A stretch of DNA of 39,535 nucleotides from SZUA-254 sp035292425 (GTDB lineage: Bacteria > Bacteroidota > Ignavibacteria > UBA10030 > SZUA-254): assembly GCA_035292425.1 (NCBI GenBank), contig DATDQD010000066.1:1-39535 (forward strand), in the 5' to 3' direction. How positions within the stretch are numbered: the stretch's first letter is position 1; each line of letters starts with the position of its first letter. Below the pieces are notes generated by a model. The model did not search any database. It was not told the origin of the DNA and saw only the letters and a program-made list of their open reading frames with translations. Below are positions 1 to 9,073 of the stretch, in pieces. Made by a program: the position numbers and the translations under genes.

Positions 1-1850
1 GGCTCCTTGGCGATCAGCTTCACGATCATGGTGATCCCGCTCCCGACCGACACCGGCTCCGAGACCTGGCCGATGTCCATCCCCGCGAGCATCTTCGCCA
101 CGTCGTCCAGGTTCCCGGGCTGGGGATCGTTGAGGCCGCCCTTCGCCTTGAGCGAGTCGTCGTAGTTATGCACCCGGGCAAGGGCGTCGAAGTCGGCGCC
201 GCGGATGAGCGAATCGTAGATCGTGAGGGCGAGCGTGTCGCTGTCGAAATTCATCTCCGCGAACGTCACTTTCGCCGGGAACGCGAAGTCCGCCTTGTGC
301 TGGTCCCAGTAGGCCCTGAGCGCCGAGTCGGTGACCGTGACCCTGTTCCACACTTCGAGCTGCTCGGCCCTGTAGAGCACGATACCGTCCCGGTAATCCT
401 TCATCAGCGACCCGAAGGCCGGCGACCGCTGCTCGAGCCCCGCCGACTTCGCTTCGAGGAGGATCGCCTCCGAGATCTTCCGGAATTGCCTCTCCAGATC
501 GGACCTGCGCAGGAGCGTGTTCTGGAGTTCCGGCCGTTTCAGCAGCATGGTGAGGACCGTGTCCACGCCGTACACAACGCCGTTCGCCCTGATCAGGGGG
601 GCGAGACGGATCGATTCGGTGATGGTGGCGTCCCATCCGCTGTCCTGCGTCGTCGTGTTCGAATCGAGGACGCTCAACAGCGAGGAGATCGTCCCCTCCT
701 GGAACGAATAGTCGAACTCCTTCATCAGCCGGGCGACGTAGTCGTTGAAGTCGTCGGTGAAGCGGACCTGCTGGTACTGTCTCTTGAGCGGGTCGCCCTG
801 CTGGGCGCGCATCTCGGCGTAGGACGCAATCGGCCTGAGGCTGTCGCATTTGAGCAGGTGGTAGCCGTATGGGGTCTTCACGACCGGCGAAACCTCTCCC
901 GGCTTGAGGAGGAACGCGGCCTCGTCGAACTGCTGGACATAGCGTTTCCGTTCGAACCAGCCGAGGTCTCCCCCCCGGACGGCGCTGCCGGCGTCCTCGG
1001 ACACCGATTTCGCCAGCTCCGCGAAATCGATCCCCTTCGCCAGGCTGTCCTGCCACGCGCGGATCCTGCCGAGCGCGGCGGCGGTGTCGCCGGTATCGGC
1101 CGGGGCCTGCTTCACGAGGGCCATGAGATGCCGCACCTTGATCGAGCCGCGGACCGGCTGGCGGGCCGTGATTTTCAGGATGTGGTAGCCGAAGGACGTG
1201 CGGATCGGGGCGTTCGGGGTTTCGTTCACCTTCATCGCGTACGCCCCGTTCTCGAACGGCATCACCATCTGTCCGCCCGTGAAGAAATAGAGGTCTCCCC
1301 GGTTCGATTTCACCGTGGGGTCTTCCGAATCCGCCATCGCGAGGGAATCGAAATCGGCGCCGGCCTTCAGCCTGCCGATCAGGTCCATCACTTTAGTGTA
1401 CGCCTTGAGCGTTTCGGCGGGAGAAGCTTCGGGTTTCACCGCGACGAGGATGTGCTTTCCGCGGATCTCCTCGGTCTTGCGGTCGTAGAGAAGCCTTATC
1501 CCCGGCTCCGTGATTTCTTTTTCGATAATGTAGGTGGTCGCGAGGCTCGCGCGGTAGTCGCGCAGTTCGGTTTGCACCTCTGGGTCGGCGGCGAGGTTCC
1601 TGTCGGCGGCGTCCTGGAGCTTCAGTTTGTAGCGCGTCAGGAGGTCGAGGAAGCGTTCGCGTTCGGCGATCGGCGTCAGGGAGAGCGTATCCCCGGTCCC
1701 GCTGTTCCTGGCATAGAAATCCTCGAACTCCTCCAGGGTGACCTTTGAAGGCCCGACCTCGAGGACGACCGATTCGCCGGCTTTCGGAGAACAGGCCGCG
1801 AAGAGGAATGCAGACAGAAATGCCGCGACCAGTGCGGATTTTACAACCAT
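1..1850 (-). CDS. SurA/PpiC-type peptidyl-prolyl isomerase lipoprotein (3' end beyond window)
   Basis: Reading from an ATG at 1850, 616 codons stay open to the window edge, so the C-terminus is missing. The first residues form a lipoprotein signal with a lipobox ending AAC at about residue 20. A SurA-like N-terminal helical region follows. Two parvulin rotamase domains lie at about residues 130-226 and 237-335; each starts with a KHIL/RHLM-type strand and ends with the family's GYHILK or GYHLLK strand. A more divergent third repeat starts near residue 510 and is cut. Parvulins isomerise prolyl bonds; SurA/PrsA-type members help outer-membrane or secreted proteins fold. An AAAGGAA ribosome site sits just upstream of the ATG. 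The long opposite-strand open frame is a shadow. The family is secure; the substrate is unknown. Confidence 0.9.
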   Translation of the reverse strand, partial: MVVKSALVAAFLSAFLFAACSPKAGESVVLEVGPSKVTLEEFEDFYARNSGTGDTLSLTPIAERERFLDLLTRYKLKLQDAADRNLAADPEVQTELRDYRASLATTYIIEKEITEPGIRLLYDRKTEEIRGKHILVAVKPEASPAETLKAYTKVMDLIGRLKAGADFDSLAMADSEDPTVKSNRGDLYFFTGGQMVMPFENGAYAMKVNETPNAPIRTSFGYHILKITARQPVRGSIKVRHLMALVKQAPADTGDTAAALGRIRAWQDSLAKGIDFAELAKSVSEDAGSAVRGGDLGWFERKRYVQQFDEAAFLLKPGEVSPVVKTPYGYHLLKCDSLRPIASYAEMRAQQGDPLKRQYQQVRFTDDFNDYVARLMKEFDYSFQEGTISSLLSVLDSNTTTQDSGWDATITESIRLAPLIRANGVVYGVDTVLTMLLKRPELQNTLLRRSDLERQFRKISEAILLEAKSAGLEQRSPAFGSLMKDYRDGIVLYRAEQLEVWNRVTVTDSALRAYWDQHKADFAFPAKVTFAEMNFDSDTLALTIYDSLIRGADFDALARVHNYDDSLKAKGGLNDPQPGNLDDVAKMLAGMDIGQVSEPVSVGSGITMIVKLIAKE

Positions 1851-1908
1851 GCGTGAAATTCCTTTCGTTTTACGGAGTAGGGGGTGAAATGTCCGGAAAT
1901 AGAAACAA

Positions 1909-1937
1909 ATAATACCAAAATATTGGAAAAAATACAA
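1909..1937 (-). promoter_or_regulatory. Sigma-70-type promoter for the parvulin gene
   Basis: On the minus strand TTGTAT (1932-1937) and TATTAT (1909-1914) are separated by exactly 17 bases. They lie in an AT-rich island about 60 bases before the ATG at 1850. Spacing and composition make this a good promoter candidate; no start site was measured. Confidence 0.6.
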
Positions 1938-2019
1938 GATTTCGGGTTTGACGGTCTCTGAACGGAATCACAGGATCGCGCGATATCGACCGGTTGGAGG
2001 GCTGGGCGTCGGGCGCACG

Positions 2020-2051
2020 AAAAAAAGGCGGCCGCGCTGGATGCGGCCGCC
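2020..2051 (-). terminator. Rho-independent terminator of the small lipoprotein gene
   Basis: A perfect 9-bp inverted repeat (GGCGGCCGC, 2027-2035, pairing with 2043-2051) flanks a 7-base loop. Seven A residues at 2020-2026 become a U tract on the minus-strand transcript. It begins 24 bases after the stop codon of the gene at 2075-2779, the expected place for that gene's terminator. Confidence 0.9.
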
Positions 2052-2074
2052 CGTCGTCCGGGGAAAAATTCAGA

Positions 2075-2779
2075 TCAGTGACACGGCTCTGCGGACCACG
2101 TCCCGCCCGGATCGCCCGCATACTCGCCGCTGGCCGTGTTGCTTACGGTGTTCAACATACCCGTCGCAATGACGAGGGAGGGAGCATCAGGGTTGAAAAT
2201 CGTGATCACGTTTTCCGCGTTGATGGTGCCGGCCGCCATGAACGCCTGATCGGGCGCGCCGTCGGGATAGACGAGTACCACGATCGACGTCCCGCTGATC
2301 GTCATATTGAGATACCCCGCCTCGGTCCCCGGGGCGGCATCCTGGTACCTTCCGCAATAGGTCCTGACGTCCGCGGCGTTTCCTTCATCACAGTTGAAGA
2401 TGCCCCCGCCGCCGGGATAGGTGAAGGTGCCGGTGATCGTACCCGCGCTGAAGACGCCCTCGAAGGCATAACCTCCCCCTGCGAGATACAATTCGCCCGT
2501 GGCGACGATGAAGTATCCGGTGAGCGGTATCGCGGCCCCGCCGTTGATTTTCAGCGTCGCGGTGACCTCGAGCGTATCGCCCGCCTCATTGGTCGCCGGA
2601 TAGGCGCGCTTGCCCGTGGTGATGCTGATCGTGAGCGTCCCGGAGACGCCGGTGCCGGCCATGACCCCGACATAGTTTGTGGTGGTCGCGCCTGCGGCGG
2701 CCGGGTTATTCTCATCCTTGCAGGCTCCAAGGACGAAGGCGAAAACCGCCGGGACCAAGAACATGGATGTCCATCTCAT
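2075..2779 (-). CDS. Putative secreted lipoprotein, unknown function
   Basis: 234 residues with an N-terminal lipoprotein signal and a lipobox LGAC at about residue 19, so probably membrane-anchored outside the cytoplasm. The mature part is rich in Gly, Thr and short hydrophobic strands, with several GTxTxxxxY-like stretches, suggesting an all-beta protein. Three cysteines remain in the mature chain (two near the middle, one three residues from the end), allowing a disulfide. I do not recognise the family. It forms a single-gene unit with its own promoter and a strong terminator. An AAGGG ribosome site lies 6 bases before the ATG at 2779. It is transcribed away from the menaquinone operon, and nothing links it to that operon functionally. 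Confidence 0.75.
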   Translation of the reverse strand: MRWTSMFLVPAVFAFVLGACKDENNPAAAGATTTNYVGVMAGTGVSGTLTISITTGKRAYPATNEAGDTLEVTATLKINGGAAIPLTGYFIVATGELYLAGGGYAFEGVFSAGTITGTFTYPGGGGIFNCDEGNAADVRTYCGRYQDAAPGTEAGYLNMTISGTSIVVLVYPDGAPDQAFMAAGTINAENVITIFNPDAPSLVIATGMLNTVSNTASGEYAGDPGGTWSAEPCH

Positions 2780-2823
2780 GGATGACCCTTCCGCTGATGA
2801 TGAATGAATGACCGATGGCGTTG

Positions 2824-2852
2824 AATTTACGATTACTCTAAGGAGTTGTCAA
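2824..2852 (-). promoter_or_regulatory. Promoter for the small lipoprotein gene
   Basis: The minus strand carries a perfect -35 TTGACA (2847-2852), a 17-base spacer and TAAATT (2824-2829). The ATG at 2779 follows about 45 bases downstream. It is back to back with the plus-strand promoter at 2894-2922. Confidence 0.7.
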
Positions 2853-2893
2853 GAGTAGTCGTTATTCCCGTCATACCGTCCTCCCCGCCATTC

Positions 2894-2922
2894 TTGATTG
2901 AATCTCCCATTTTGGGTATATT
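2894..2922 (+). promoter_or_regulatory. Promoter for the menaquinone operon
   Basis: TTGATT (2894-2899) and TATATT (2917-2922) are separated by 17 bases, and the first gene begins at 2954. Transcription starting near 2929 would leave a leader of about 25 bases. This argues against the upstream in-frame TTG at 2846, which lies before the promoter. Confidence 0.65.
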
Positions 2923-2953
2923 TTCACAATCATCACCCCAGGAAAGCGCTCCA

Positions 2954-3787
2954 TTGAGGAAATTCTTCAATTTTGTCAGGTTCGAGCATACCCTTTTTAC
3001 CCTCCCGCTCATTTATTCGGGGGTCATTCTCGGGCTGAACGGACCCCCGGAGCCATCCCTGCTGGTTCTGGTGCTCCTGGCCGCAGTCGGGGCCCGCACC
3101 GCGGCGTTCGCGCTGAACAGAATCGTGGACAGGAAGATCGACGCCCGGAACCCCCGCACCGCGGGCCGGGAACTGCCGAGCGGCAGGATGTCGCTCGGGG
3201 AGGCGCTCCTGGTGCTGGGGCTCGGCTGCGCGATCTATTTCGCATCAGCGGCGGCGATCTCGCTGTTCTGCCTCGTCCTCTCCCCGATTCCCCTGGTCGT
3301 GTTCGTGGTCTATCCCTACATGAAGCGCTTTACGATACTCGCGCATTTCGGCGTCGGGATCGGGATGTCGATGGCGCCCCTCGGCGGGTACTTCGCGGCG
3401 GCGCAGTCGTTCGACAACATCATGCCCGCCGTCTGGCTCTGCCTTTTCACGGCCTTCTGGGGCGCGGGGTTCGACATCATCTACGCCACCCTCGACGAGG
3501 AGTTCGACAGGCGGTTCAACCTGAGGTCCTTCGTTTCACGTTTCGGTAGAGAGAAGGCGCTCGGGTGGTCGGCGGCGTTCCACATCGCCGCGTTCGTTTT
3601 TCTTTCGATGCTTTTCGCCACGACCATCCGCTCGTGGTACGCCTCGCCCTTCCTCGCCCTCACCGGCGTCCTGCTCTGGATCGAACAGCAGAGGGCGGCG
3701 GACGTCGAGCTGGCGTTCTTCAGGATCAACGCCTGGCTCGGGTTCGTCGTCTTCGGGATGATCATCACCGGGACGGTGATCCCTTGA
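2954..3787 (+). CDS. mqnP: UbiA-family prenyltransferase, menaquinone (futalosine) type
   Basis: 277 residues. It is predicted to attach the polyprenyl tail to the naphthoate ring in the inner membrane during late menaquinone synthesis. Both Asp-rich UbiA motifs are present: NRIVDRKID followed by NPRTAGRE, and DIIYATLDEEFD in the second half. About eight hydrophobic segments follow. I chose the TTG at 2954 because family members begin close to the RKFFNFVRFEHTLF segment, an AGGAAAG ribosome site lies about 9 bases upstream, and a promoter at 2894-2922 excludes the longer reading. The stop overlaps the next gene's start within a TTGA, so translation is probably coupled. Neighbouring ubiX, ubiD and mqn genes support MqnP over a ubiquinone role. 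Confidence 0.9.
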   Translation: MRKFFNFVRFEHTLFTLPLIYSGVILGLNGPPEPSLLVLVLLAAVGARTAAFALNRIVDRKIDARNPRTAGRELPSGRMSLGEALLVLGLGCAIYFASAAAISLFCLVLSPIPLVVFVVYPYMKRFTILAHFGVGIGMSMAPLGGYFAAAQSFDNIMPAVWLCLFTAFWGAGFDIIYATLDEEFDRRFNLRSFVSRFGREKALGWSAAFHIAAFVFLSMLFATTIRSWYASPFLALTGVLLWIEQQRAADVELAFFRINAWLGFVVFGMIITGTVIP

Positions 3788-4335
3788 GGATCGTTCTCGG
3801 CATCACCGGATCGTCGGGGGCGGTCTACGCGCAGGATTTCCTGAAGCGCTGTCCCGGCGACAAGTTTTTGATTGTGAGCAAGTGGGGGAAGGCTTTATTG
3901 AAAGACGAGCTGAAGATCACCGAAAGGGACCTCCAGCCGTTTATCAAAAAACAATTCGCCAACGACGACCTGACCGCCCCCCTCGCCTCGGGCACGAACA
4001 GGTTCGATGCCTTTGTGATTCTCCCCTGCTCGACCTCGACCCTCGGCAAAATCGCCTCCGGCATCGGGGATTCGCTCATCACCAGGACCGCCGCGGTGGC
4101 GCTCAAGGAGCGGTACAAGCTCGTCCTCTGCATCCGCGAAACTCCCCTTTCCACCATCTCCCTTGAGCAGTGCTCCGCCCTCTCGCGCTCCGGCGTCATC
4201 ATCATGCCCGTCTCCCCCCCGCTCTATTATAAGCCGGACTCCGTCCGGGAGTACGTTGAAGGGTTCGTCGACAGGGTCCTTCACGTGATCGGCGCCGGCA
4301 AAGGCAAGGGCTGGCGCTCCGAAGAGCTGGAGTAA
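3784..4335 (+). CDS. mqnM: Flavin prenyltransferase, UbiX family
   Basis: 183 residues, the usual UbiX length. UbiX proteins prenylate FMN to make the cofactor needed by UbiD decarboxylases; in futalosine-pathway clusters the UbiX-like protein is called MqnM. The GITGSSGAVYA nucleotide-binding loop sits at residues 6-16. The later PCSTSTLGKIASGIGD, ETPLS and MPVSPPLYY segments are typical of the family. The start is a TTG at 3784 lying inside the stop of mqnP. The ubiD gene begins 5 bases after its stop, matching the known working pair. The family is certain; calling it mqnM rather than ubiX rests on the cluster. Confidence 0.9.
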   Translation: MRIVLGITGSSGAVYAQDFLKRCPGDKFLIVSKWGKALLKDELKITERDLQPFIKKQFANDDLTAPLASGTNRFDAFVILPCSTSTLGKIASGIGDSLITRTAAVALKERYKLVLCIRETPLSTISLEQCSALSRSGVIIMPVSPPLYYKPDSVREYVEGFVDRVLHVIGAGKGKGWRSEELE

Positions 4336-4340
4336 CGGGC

Positions 4341-6110
4341 ATGGCGCTGGGAGAATTCCTGCGGCTCCTCGAGTCGAAAGGCCAGCTCCACCGCACCGCC
4401 ATTGACATAGACCCGGAGCTGGAGCTCACCGAAATCTCCACCCGGGCCCTGAAGGAAGGCAAACCCGCGCTCCTGGTCGAGCGTCCCGCCGGCTCTGGCT
4501 TTCCCCTCGCCGTCAACCATTTTTCCAACGAGGAACGGATCCGCCTCGCTCTCGGCGAGGACCCGGACCTCCTCGGCGAAGCGCTCATCCGTTTCGCGGA
4601 ACGGATTTTCCCCCCGTCTTTCAAAAGCGTCCGCGAACAGTGGACGATGGTCCGACGGGCGCTGAACGCCAGGCCGGAGGCAGCCGCCGGACCCGCGCTC
4701 AGTCAGCAGAACGTCGTCGCCCCCGACCTCGGCATCCTTCCGATCCAGAAGTGCTGGCCCGGCGACGGCGGAAAATTCATCACGTACGGTCAGGTCCACA
4801 CCGCCGACCCGGAAAACGGGAAGAGAAACATCGGTATATACCGAATGCACGTCTTCGACGGCGCCACGACGGGGATGCACTGGCAGATCCAGAAGGGCGG
4901 CGGTTTTCATTATTTCAAAAGCGAAAAGGCGGGGCGCGACCTCGAGGTCGCCGTCGCCCTGGGCACCGACCCGGCGCTCCTCTTCGCCGCGATCGCCGCT
5001 CTCCCCGAGGGGATCGACGAGGCGATGTTCGCAGGGTTCCTGATGAACCGCAGGATAGGGTTTACGCGGGGGAAGACCATCGGCCTCCCGGTGCCGGCGT
5101 CCGCCGAGTTCATACTGGAAGGCGTGGTGCCCGCCCGTGAACGGAGGTTGGAGGGCCCCTTCGGCGACCACTTCGGGCATTACTCGGCTGCGGCGGAATT
5201 CCCGGTGTTTCATTTGAAAACGATCACGCACCGCAACGACCCGGTCTATCCCGCGATCGTGGTGGGGAAACCTCCGATGGAAGACAAGTTCCTCGGCGAC
5301 GCGACGCAGAAGATCCTCGGTCCGCTGATAAAACTCATTCACAAGGAAGTCGCCGGGCTCTGGGCGTACTACGAGGCGGGCTTTCATAACCTGCTCGTCG
5401 TCGCGATCGAACAGCGCTATCAAAAGGAGGCCCTCAAGGCGGCGCTCGGCATCATGGGCACCGACCAGCTCTCGCTCACGAAGTGCATCGTCACGGTTTC
5501 GGCCGGCGTCGACCCGCGCGACTGGGACGCCGTGCTCCGGGAGGTCCGCGATCACTTCGACGCGCACCACGATTTCGTGATGATCCCGAAGGTCCCGCTC
5601 GACACGCTCGACTTCACCAGCTTCAGAATGAACCTGGGGAGCAAGATGGTGATCGACGCGACGCGCAAGCCGGGAAGGGGCGCCGGCGATCCGATGGATT
5701 CATCGCGCGCAGACGCCATCGTCCGCAACGCCCGGTCGGCCGATTCGCGCATCCTCGGCGCCGCATTCCCCCAGGGGACGATGCTCCTCGTCAGGGTCTC
5801 ATCCGGCGGACGGGAGATCACCGAAAAAATGGTGAAGGATCCGCGGTTCGCGTCGGTTCCCGTGGTCGCCGTGGTCAGCGACGACGTGGACATTCACGAC
5901 CGGGAGAGTTATATTTGGGGAGTTTTCACGCGCTTCGACTGCGAAAGGGACGTCGTTTTCACGGAAAACCGCCTCATCGGCATCTCGCCGGTCTATAAAG
6001 GGGCGATGGGAATCGACGCCACCTGGAAACAGGGGTACCCCGGGCCCCTGGTGATGGACGACGAGGTCGTCCGGCGGGTGGACGAAAAGTGGGGAAAAAT
6101 CTGGAAGTAG
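4341..6110 (+). CDS. mqnL: UbiD-family decarboxylase, late menaquinone step
   Basis: 589 residues, slightly longer than typical UbiD. It should decarboxylate the prenylated dihydroxynaphthoate using prenylated FMN from the adjacent UbiX protein. Hallmarks include the EGPFGDHFGHY segment (Glu near residue 271), the RNIGIYRM and MHWQIQKGG segments that line the cofactor site, and PMEDKFLGDATQ. In the futalosine pathway the UbiD-like enzyme is named MqnL. The ATG follows the ubiX stop by 5 bases and uses a GGAG inside the end of ubiX. Long frames on the opposite strand here are shadows. Function is well supported by family and position; substrate is inferred. Confidence 0.9.
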   Translation: MALGEFLRLLESKGQLHRTAIDIDPELELTEISTRALKEGKPALLVERPAGSGFPLAVNHFSNEERIRLALGEDPDLLGEALIRFAERIFPPSFKSVREQWTMVRRALNARPEAAAGPALSQQNVVAPDLGILPIQKCWPGDGGKFITYGQVHTADPENGKRNIGIYRMHVFDGATTGMHWQIQKGGGFHYFKSEKAGRDLEVAVALGTDPALLFAAIAALPEGIDEAMFAGFLMNRRIGFTRGKTIGLPVPASAEFILEGVVPARERRLEGPFGDHFGHYSAAAEFPVFHLKTITHRNDPVYPAIVVGKPPMEDKFLGDATQKILGPLIKLIHKEVAGLWAYYEAGFHNLLVVAIEQRYQKEALKAALGIMGTDQLSLTKCIVTVSAGVDPRDWDAVLREVRDHFDAHHDFVMIPKVPLDTLDFTSFRMNLGSKMVIDATRKPGRGAGDPMDSSRADAIVRNARSADSRILGAAFPQGTMLLVRVSSGGREITEKMVKDPRFASVPVVAVVSDDVDIHDRESYIWGVFTRFDCERDVVFTENRLIGISPVYKGAMGIDATWKQGYPGPLVMDDEVVRRVDEKWGKIWK

Positions 6111-6116
6111 GAATGT

Positions 6117-7979
6117 ATGACTTTTAACTTCCGCGACACGTCGCTCATCCCGGTTTGGGAGAAAGTGCAGAAGAGGGAACGCCTCTCGATGGCCGACGGC
6201 CTGGCGCTCTACGCAACGCCCGACCTGATCTCGCTCGGCAAGATGGCGAACTTCGTCCAGCAGCAGAAAAGCGGAGACGCCGTCTACTTCGTGCTCAATC
6301 AAAAAATCGAGCACACCAACATCTGCGTCCTGTCGTGCAAGTTCTGCGACTTCGCCGTGAAGAAGGGCGACCCCGAAGCCTACGAGATGACCACCGGGGA
6401 TATTCTCTCCACGCTCACGCCCGATATCACCGAGGTGCACATCACCGGCGGCATGCCGGCCGACTGGCCCTGGGAGCGGTACCTCGACATCGTCCGCACC
6501 ATCTGCAGGAAATATCCGAACATCGACGTCAAGGCGTTCACCGCCGTGGAGATCGACTTCTTCCACAAGAAATTCAAAATGCCGGTCGGGGAGGTCCTGC
6601 GGCAGCTGAAAGAGGCGGGGCTGAAAACAATGCCGGGCGGCGGGGCGGAGGTTTTCTCCGAGCGCGTGCGCCGTCTGCTTTTTAATCAGAAAATCGGAGC
6701 GAAGGGATGGTTCGGCGTGCACAAGGCGGCGCACCGGTTGGGCATTCCGACCAACAGCACGCTCCTCTACGGGCACATCGAGACGCTCGGGGAACGGCTC
6801 GACCACATGATCCAGCTGCGCGAGGCCCAGGACGAGACCGGCGGGTTTCTCACCTTTATCCCCCTCGCATTCCAGCCGGGTGATACCGGCATCAAACCGC
6901 GCGATCGGTTCACGTCGGCGATCGACGACCTGAAGACGATCGCGATTTCGCGGCTGATGCTCGACAACTTCCCGCATATCAAGGCCTACTGGGTGATGCT
7001 CACCGAAGAGGTCGCCTCCGTCGCGCTCAACTTCGGCGCCGACGACATGGACGGCACGGTGGGACAGGAGCGGATCGCCCATGACGCGGGAGCCACCAGC
7101 CCGATGAAGCTGGCGAAGGACCGGATCATTCGATTGATAAAGGACGCGGGAAAGATCCCCGTCGAGCGGGACGTCTATTATAACCCCCTGAAGGTGCACG
7201 CGGATAACGTCATCGGAAAGATTCCCTACCTCAATTCTTTGCCGTTCCACAGTGATTTCGAGAAGGGCCCCTTTAAAATCCTTCCGATCGTCCCGCGCAG
7301 GATGGGGTTGCTGGCGGCCGACGGCCAGCTGGTGGCGGGGCTCTTTTCCCTGATGGATTACTACCGGAACGAATCGACGCTCGAGCTCCTGGACTGGTGC
7401 ATCGCCACTCGCGACCAGGTGAAGAGCGTGATGCTCTTCTCGAACCACGGCTGGGCCGACCTGGACGGGAAGCGCATCGGCGTCACCGACGAGACGGCGA
7501 CATCCATCGGGCTCCTGCGCCTCCTGCTCCGGAAGAAGTACAACGTGAAGGCGGAGTTCGTCCGGCTGCACGCGGGCGTGAACAGCTACGCCGACTTCGA
7601 CGCCGTACTGTTGATCGGCGACCAGGCGCTCTACCACAACAGGCACGGACTCGCGGGCTTCGAGCTGGTTTACGACCTGGCGGCCGAGTGGTACGACTGG
7701 AAGAAGATGCCGTTCGTCTTCGCGGTGTGGGCGGTGAAGAAAGATCTCCCCCGGGAAACGAAGAATGCGCTCTGCGCGACGATCGCGGAATCGCTCCGCA
7801 GGACGGAGGGACGTTACCGGGCGATCGGCGAACTCCACGGCAAAATGTTGCGCCTCGCACCCGCGGACGTGGAAGAATACCTCGAGGGTTTCAACTATAC
7901 GCTGGGCGACAGGGAAAAGGAAGCGATGATGGAATTCAGAAAACTCACGGCCGAAGTGAACCCGGGGGTGACGATATGA
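6117..7979 (+). CDS. mqnE-mqnA: Fused aminofutalosine synthase (MqnE) and chorismate dehydratase (MqnA)
   Basis: 620 residues with two complete enzymes in one chain. Residues 1 to about 360 are a radical-SAM aminofutalosine synthase. Cluster cysteines are C70, C74 and C77 (C-x3-C-x2-C), followed by a TGGMPADWP segment, MPGGGAEVFSERV and an HIETLGER segment. From about residue 364 the chain becomes an MqnA dehydratase, opening with IGKIPYLNSLPF and continuing through KSVMLFS, ATSIGLLRLLL, DAVLLIGDQAL and MPFVFAVWAV. MqnA converts chorismate to 3-enolpyruvylbenzoate, which MqnE joins to SAM, so the fusion unites two successive pathway steps. AGGA lies 5 bases before the ATG. The stop overlaps the mqnC start as ATGA. 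Confidence 0.93.
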   Translation: MTFNFRDTSLIPVWEKVQKRERLSMADGLALYATPDLISLGKMANFVQQQKSGDAVYFVLNQKIEHTNICVLSCKFCDFAVKKGDPEAYEMTTGDILSTLTPDITEVHITGGMPADWPWERYLDIVRTICRKYPNIDVKAFTAVEIDFFHKKFKMPVGEVLRQLKEAGLKTMPGGGAEVFSERVRRLLFNQKIGAKGWFGVHKAAHRLGIPTNSTLLYGHIETLGERLDHMIQLREAQDETGGFLTFIPLAFQPGDTGIKPRDRFTSAIDDLKTIAISRLMLDNFPHIKAYWVMLTEEVASVALNFGADDMDGTVGQERIAHDAGATSPMKLAKDRIIRLIKDAGKIPVERDVYYNPLKVHADNVIGKIPYLNSLPFHSDFEKGPFKILPIVPRRMGLLAADGQLVAGLFSLMDYYRNESTLELLDWCIATRDQVKSVMLFSNHGWADLDGKRIGVTDETATSIGLLRLLLRKKYNVKAEFVRLHAGVNSYADFDAVLLIGDQALYHNRHGLAGFELVYDLAAEWYDWKKMPFVFAVWAVKKDLPRETKNALCATIAESLRRTEGRYRAIGELHGKMLRLAPADVEEYLEGFNYTLGDREKEAMMEFRKLTAEVNPGVTI

Positions 7980-9073
7980 TCCAGCTCCCGGCGCTGTGCG
8001 ACAAAGCCCGCAACGGCGGGCGGCTCGCACCGGAGGAGGGTGTGCTTCTCCTGAAACACGCCGAACTGCTGGAACTGGGCGACCTGGCGAACGGCGTCCG
8101 GGCCCGGAAAAACCCCGGGCCGAAGGTGACGTTCGTGGTGGACACCAACCCGAATTATACGAACGTCTGCAACATCGATTGCATTTTCTGCGCCTTCTAC
8201 CGGCACCCGGGGGAAGAGGGCGAATACACGTACAGCGTCGATCACATGATCGGCGAATTCAGGCGGGCGGCCGCAAGCGGCGTCACCACCGTCCTCCTCC
8301 AGGGCGGCGTCAACCCGGCCCTGTCATTTTCGTACTATCTCGATATGGTGCGGCGCACAATCGCCGAGGTCCCGGAAATCCATCCCCATTTTTTCTCAAC
8401 ATCCGAAATCATCGGCATGGCCGGCGTCTCGGGGCTCACGGTACCGGAAGTCCTCAGGCAGTTGTGGGACGCGGGCTTGCGCACGATCCCCGGCGGCGGC
8501 GCAGAGATCCTCAACGACAGGGTGAAGAAGAAAATCAGCCATTTGAAGGGCAGTTCCGACGACTGGATGATGGTGATGCGCGAGGCGCACAGGATCGGCT
8601 ACAGAACCACCGCGACGATGATGTACGGGCACCTCGAGACCGACGAAGAGATCGTCGAACACCTCGAGCGGATACGACGCCTGCAGGACGAGACAGGCGG
8701 GTTCACGGCGTTCATCCCCTGGAGCTTCAAGCCGGGGAACACGCCGCTCGAGAAGATCATCCCCCACTACGCCACGCCGGTGCGCTACCTCCAGGTGCTT
8801 GCCGTTTCACGGATCTATCTCGACAATTTCGACCACATCCAGGCGTCGTGGTTCTCGGAGGGGAAGAAGACGGGCCAGATCGCGCTCCACTTCGGGGCGG
8901 ACGATTTCGGGGGGACGTTGTTCGAAGAGAACGTGCATGCGGCAGCCAACTTCGTCAACAGGAGCAGCGCCGACGAGGTCGTGAACCTCATTCGCGATTC
9001 GGGCTTCATTCCCGCCCAGCGGGACACCCTTTATAATATTCTCAGAGTGTTCGATCCCGCGGCGGCGGCGTAA
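7976..9073 (+). CDS. mqnC: Cyclic dehypoxanthinyl futalosine synthase
   Basis: 365 residues, a second radical-SAM enzyme. MqnC cyclises dehypoxanthine futalosine, the substrate left after MqnB-type hydrolysis, for MqnD to cleave. Cluster cysteines C65, C69 and C72 form C-x3-C-x2-C within NVCNIDCIFCAFYR, a typical MqnC signature. The later IPGGGAEIL, MMYGHLET, FIPWSFKPGNT and LHFGADDFGGT segments also match the family. The start ATG overlaps the preceding stop by one base of phase (ATGA), implying coupled translation. The last 32 bases overlap convergently with the nucleotidyltransferase gene on the other strand. No MqnB-type nucleosidase is present in this window. Confidence 0.94.
   Translation: MIQLPALCDKARNGGRLAPEEGVLLLKHAELLELGDLANGVRARKNPGPKVTFVVDTNPNYTNVCNIDCIFCAFYRHPGEEGEYTYSVDHMIGEFRRAAASGVTTVLLQGGVNPALSFSYYLDMVRRTIAEVPEIHPHFFSTSEIIGMAGVSGLTVPEVLRQLWDAGLRTIPGGGAEILNDRVKKKISHLKGSSDDWMMVMREAHRIGYRTTATMMYGHLETDEEIVEHLERIRRLQDETGGFTAFIPWSFKPGNTPLEKIIPHYATPVRYLQVLAVSRIYLDNFDHIQASWFSEGKKTGQIALHFGADDFGGTLFEENVHAAANFVNRSSADEVVNLIRDSGFIPAQRDTLYNILRVFDPAAAA

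Noticed and set aside
168..1748. 526-codon plus-strand open frame
   Set aside because: It lies opposite the parvulin gene, which has recognisable domains, a signal peptide and a promoter. The plus-strand translation is low complexity and resembles no family.
2846..2953. Upstream extension of mqnP from a TTG at 2846
   Set aside because: The promoter at 2894-2922 lies inside it, and family members start near the RKFF segment encoded just after 2954.
5799..8030. 743-codon minus-strand open frame
   Set aside because: It spans three clear menaquinone genes on the plus strand. Its length reflects GC-rich codon bias on the coding strand.
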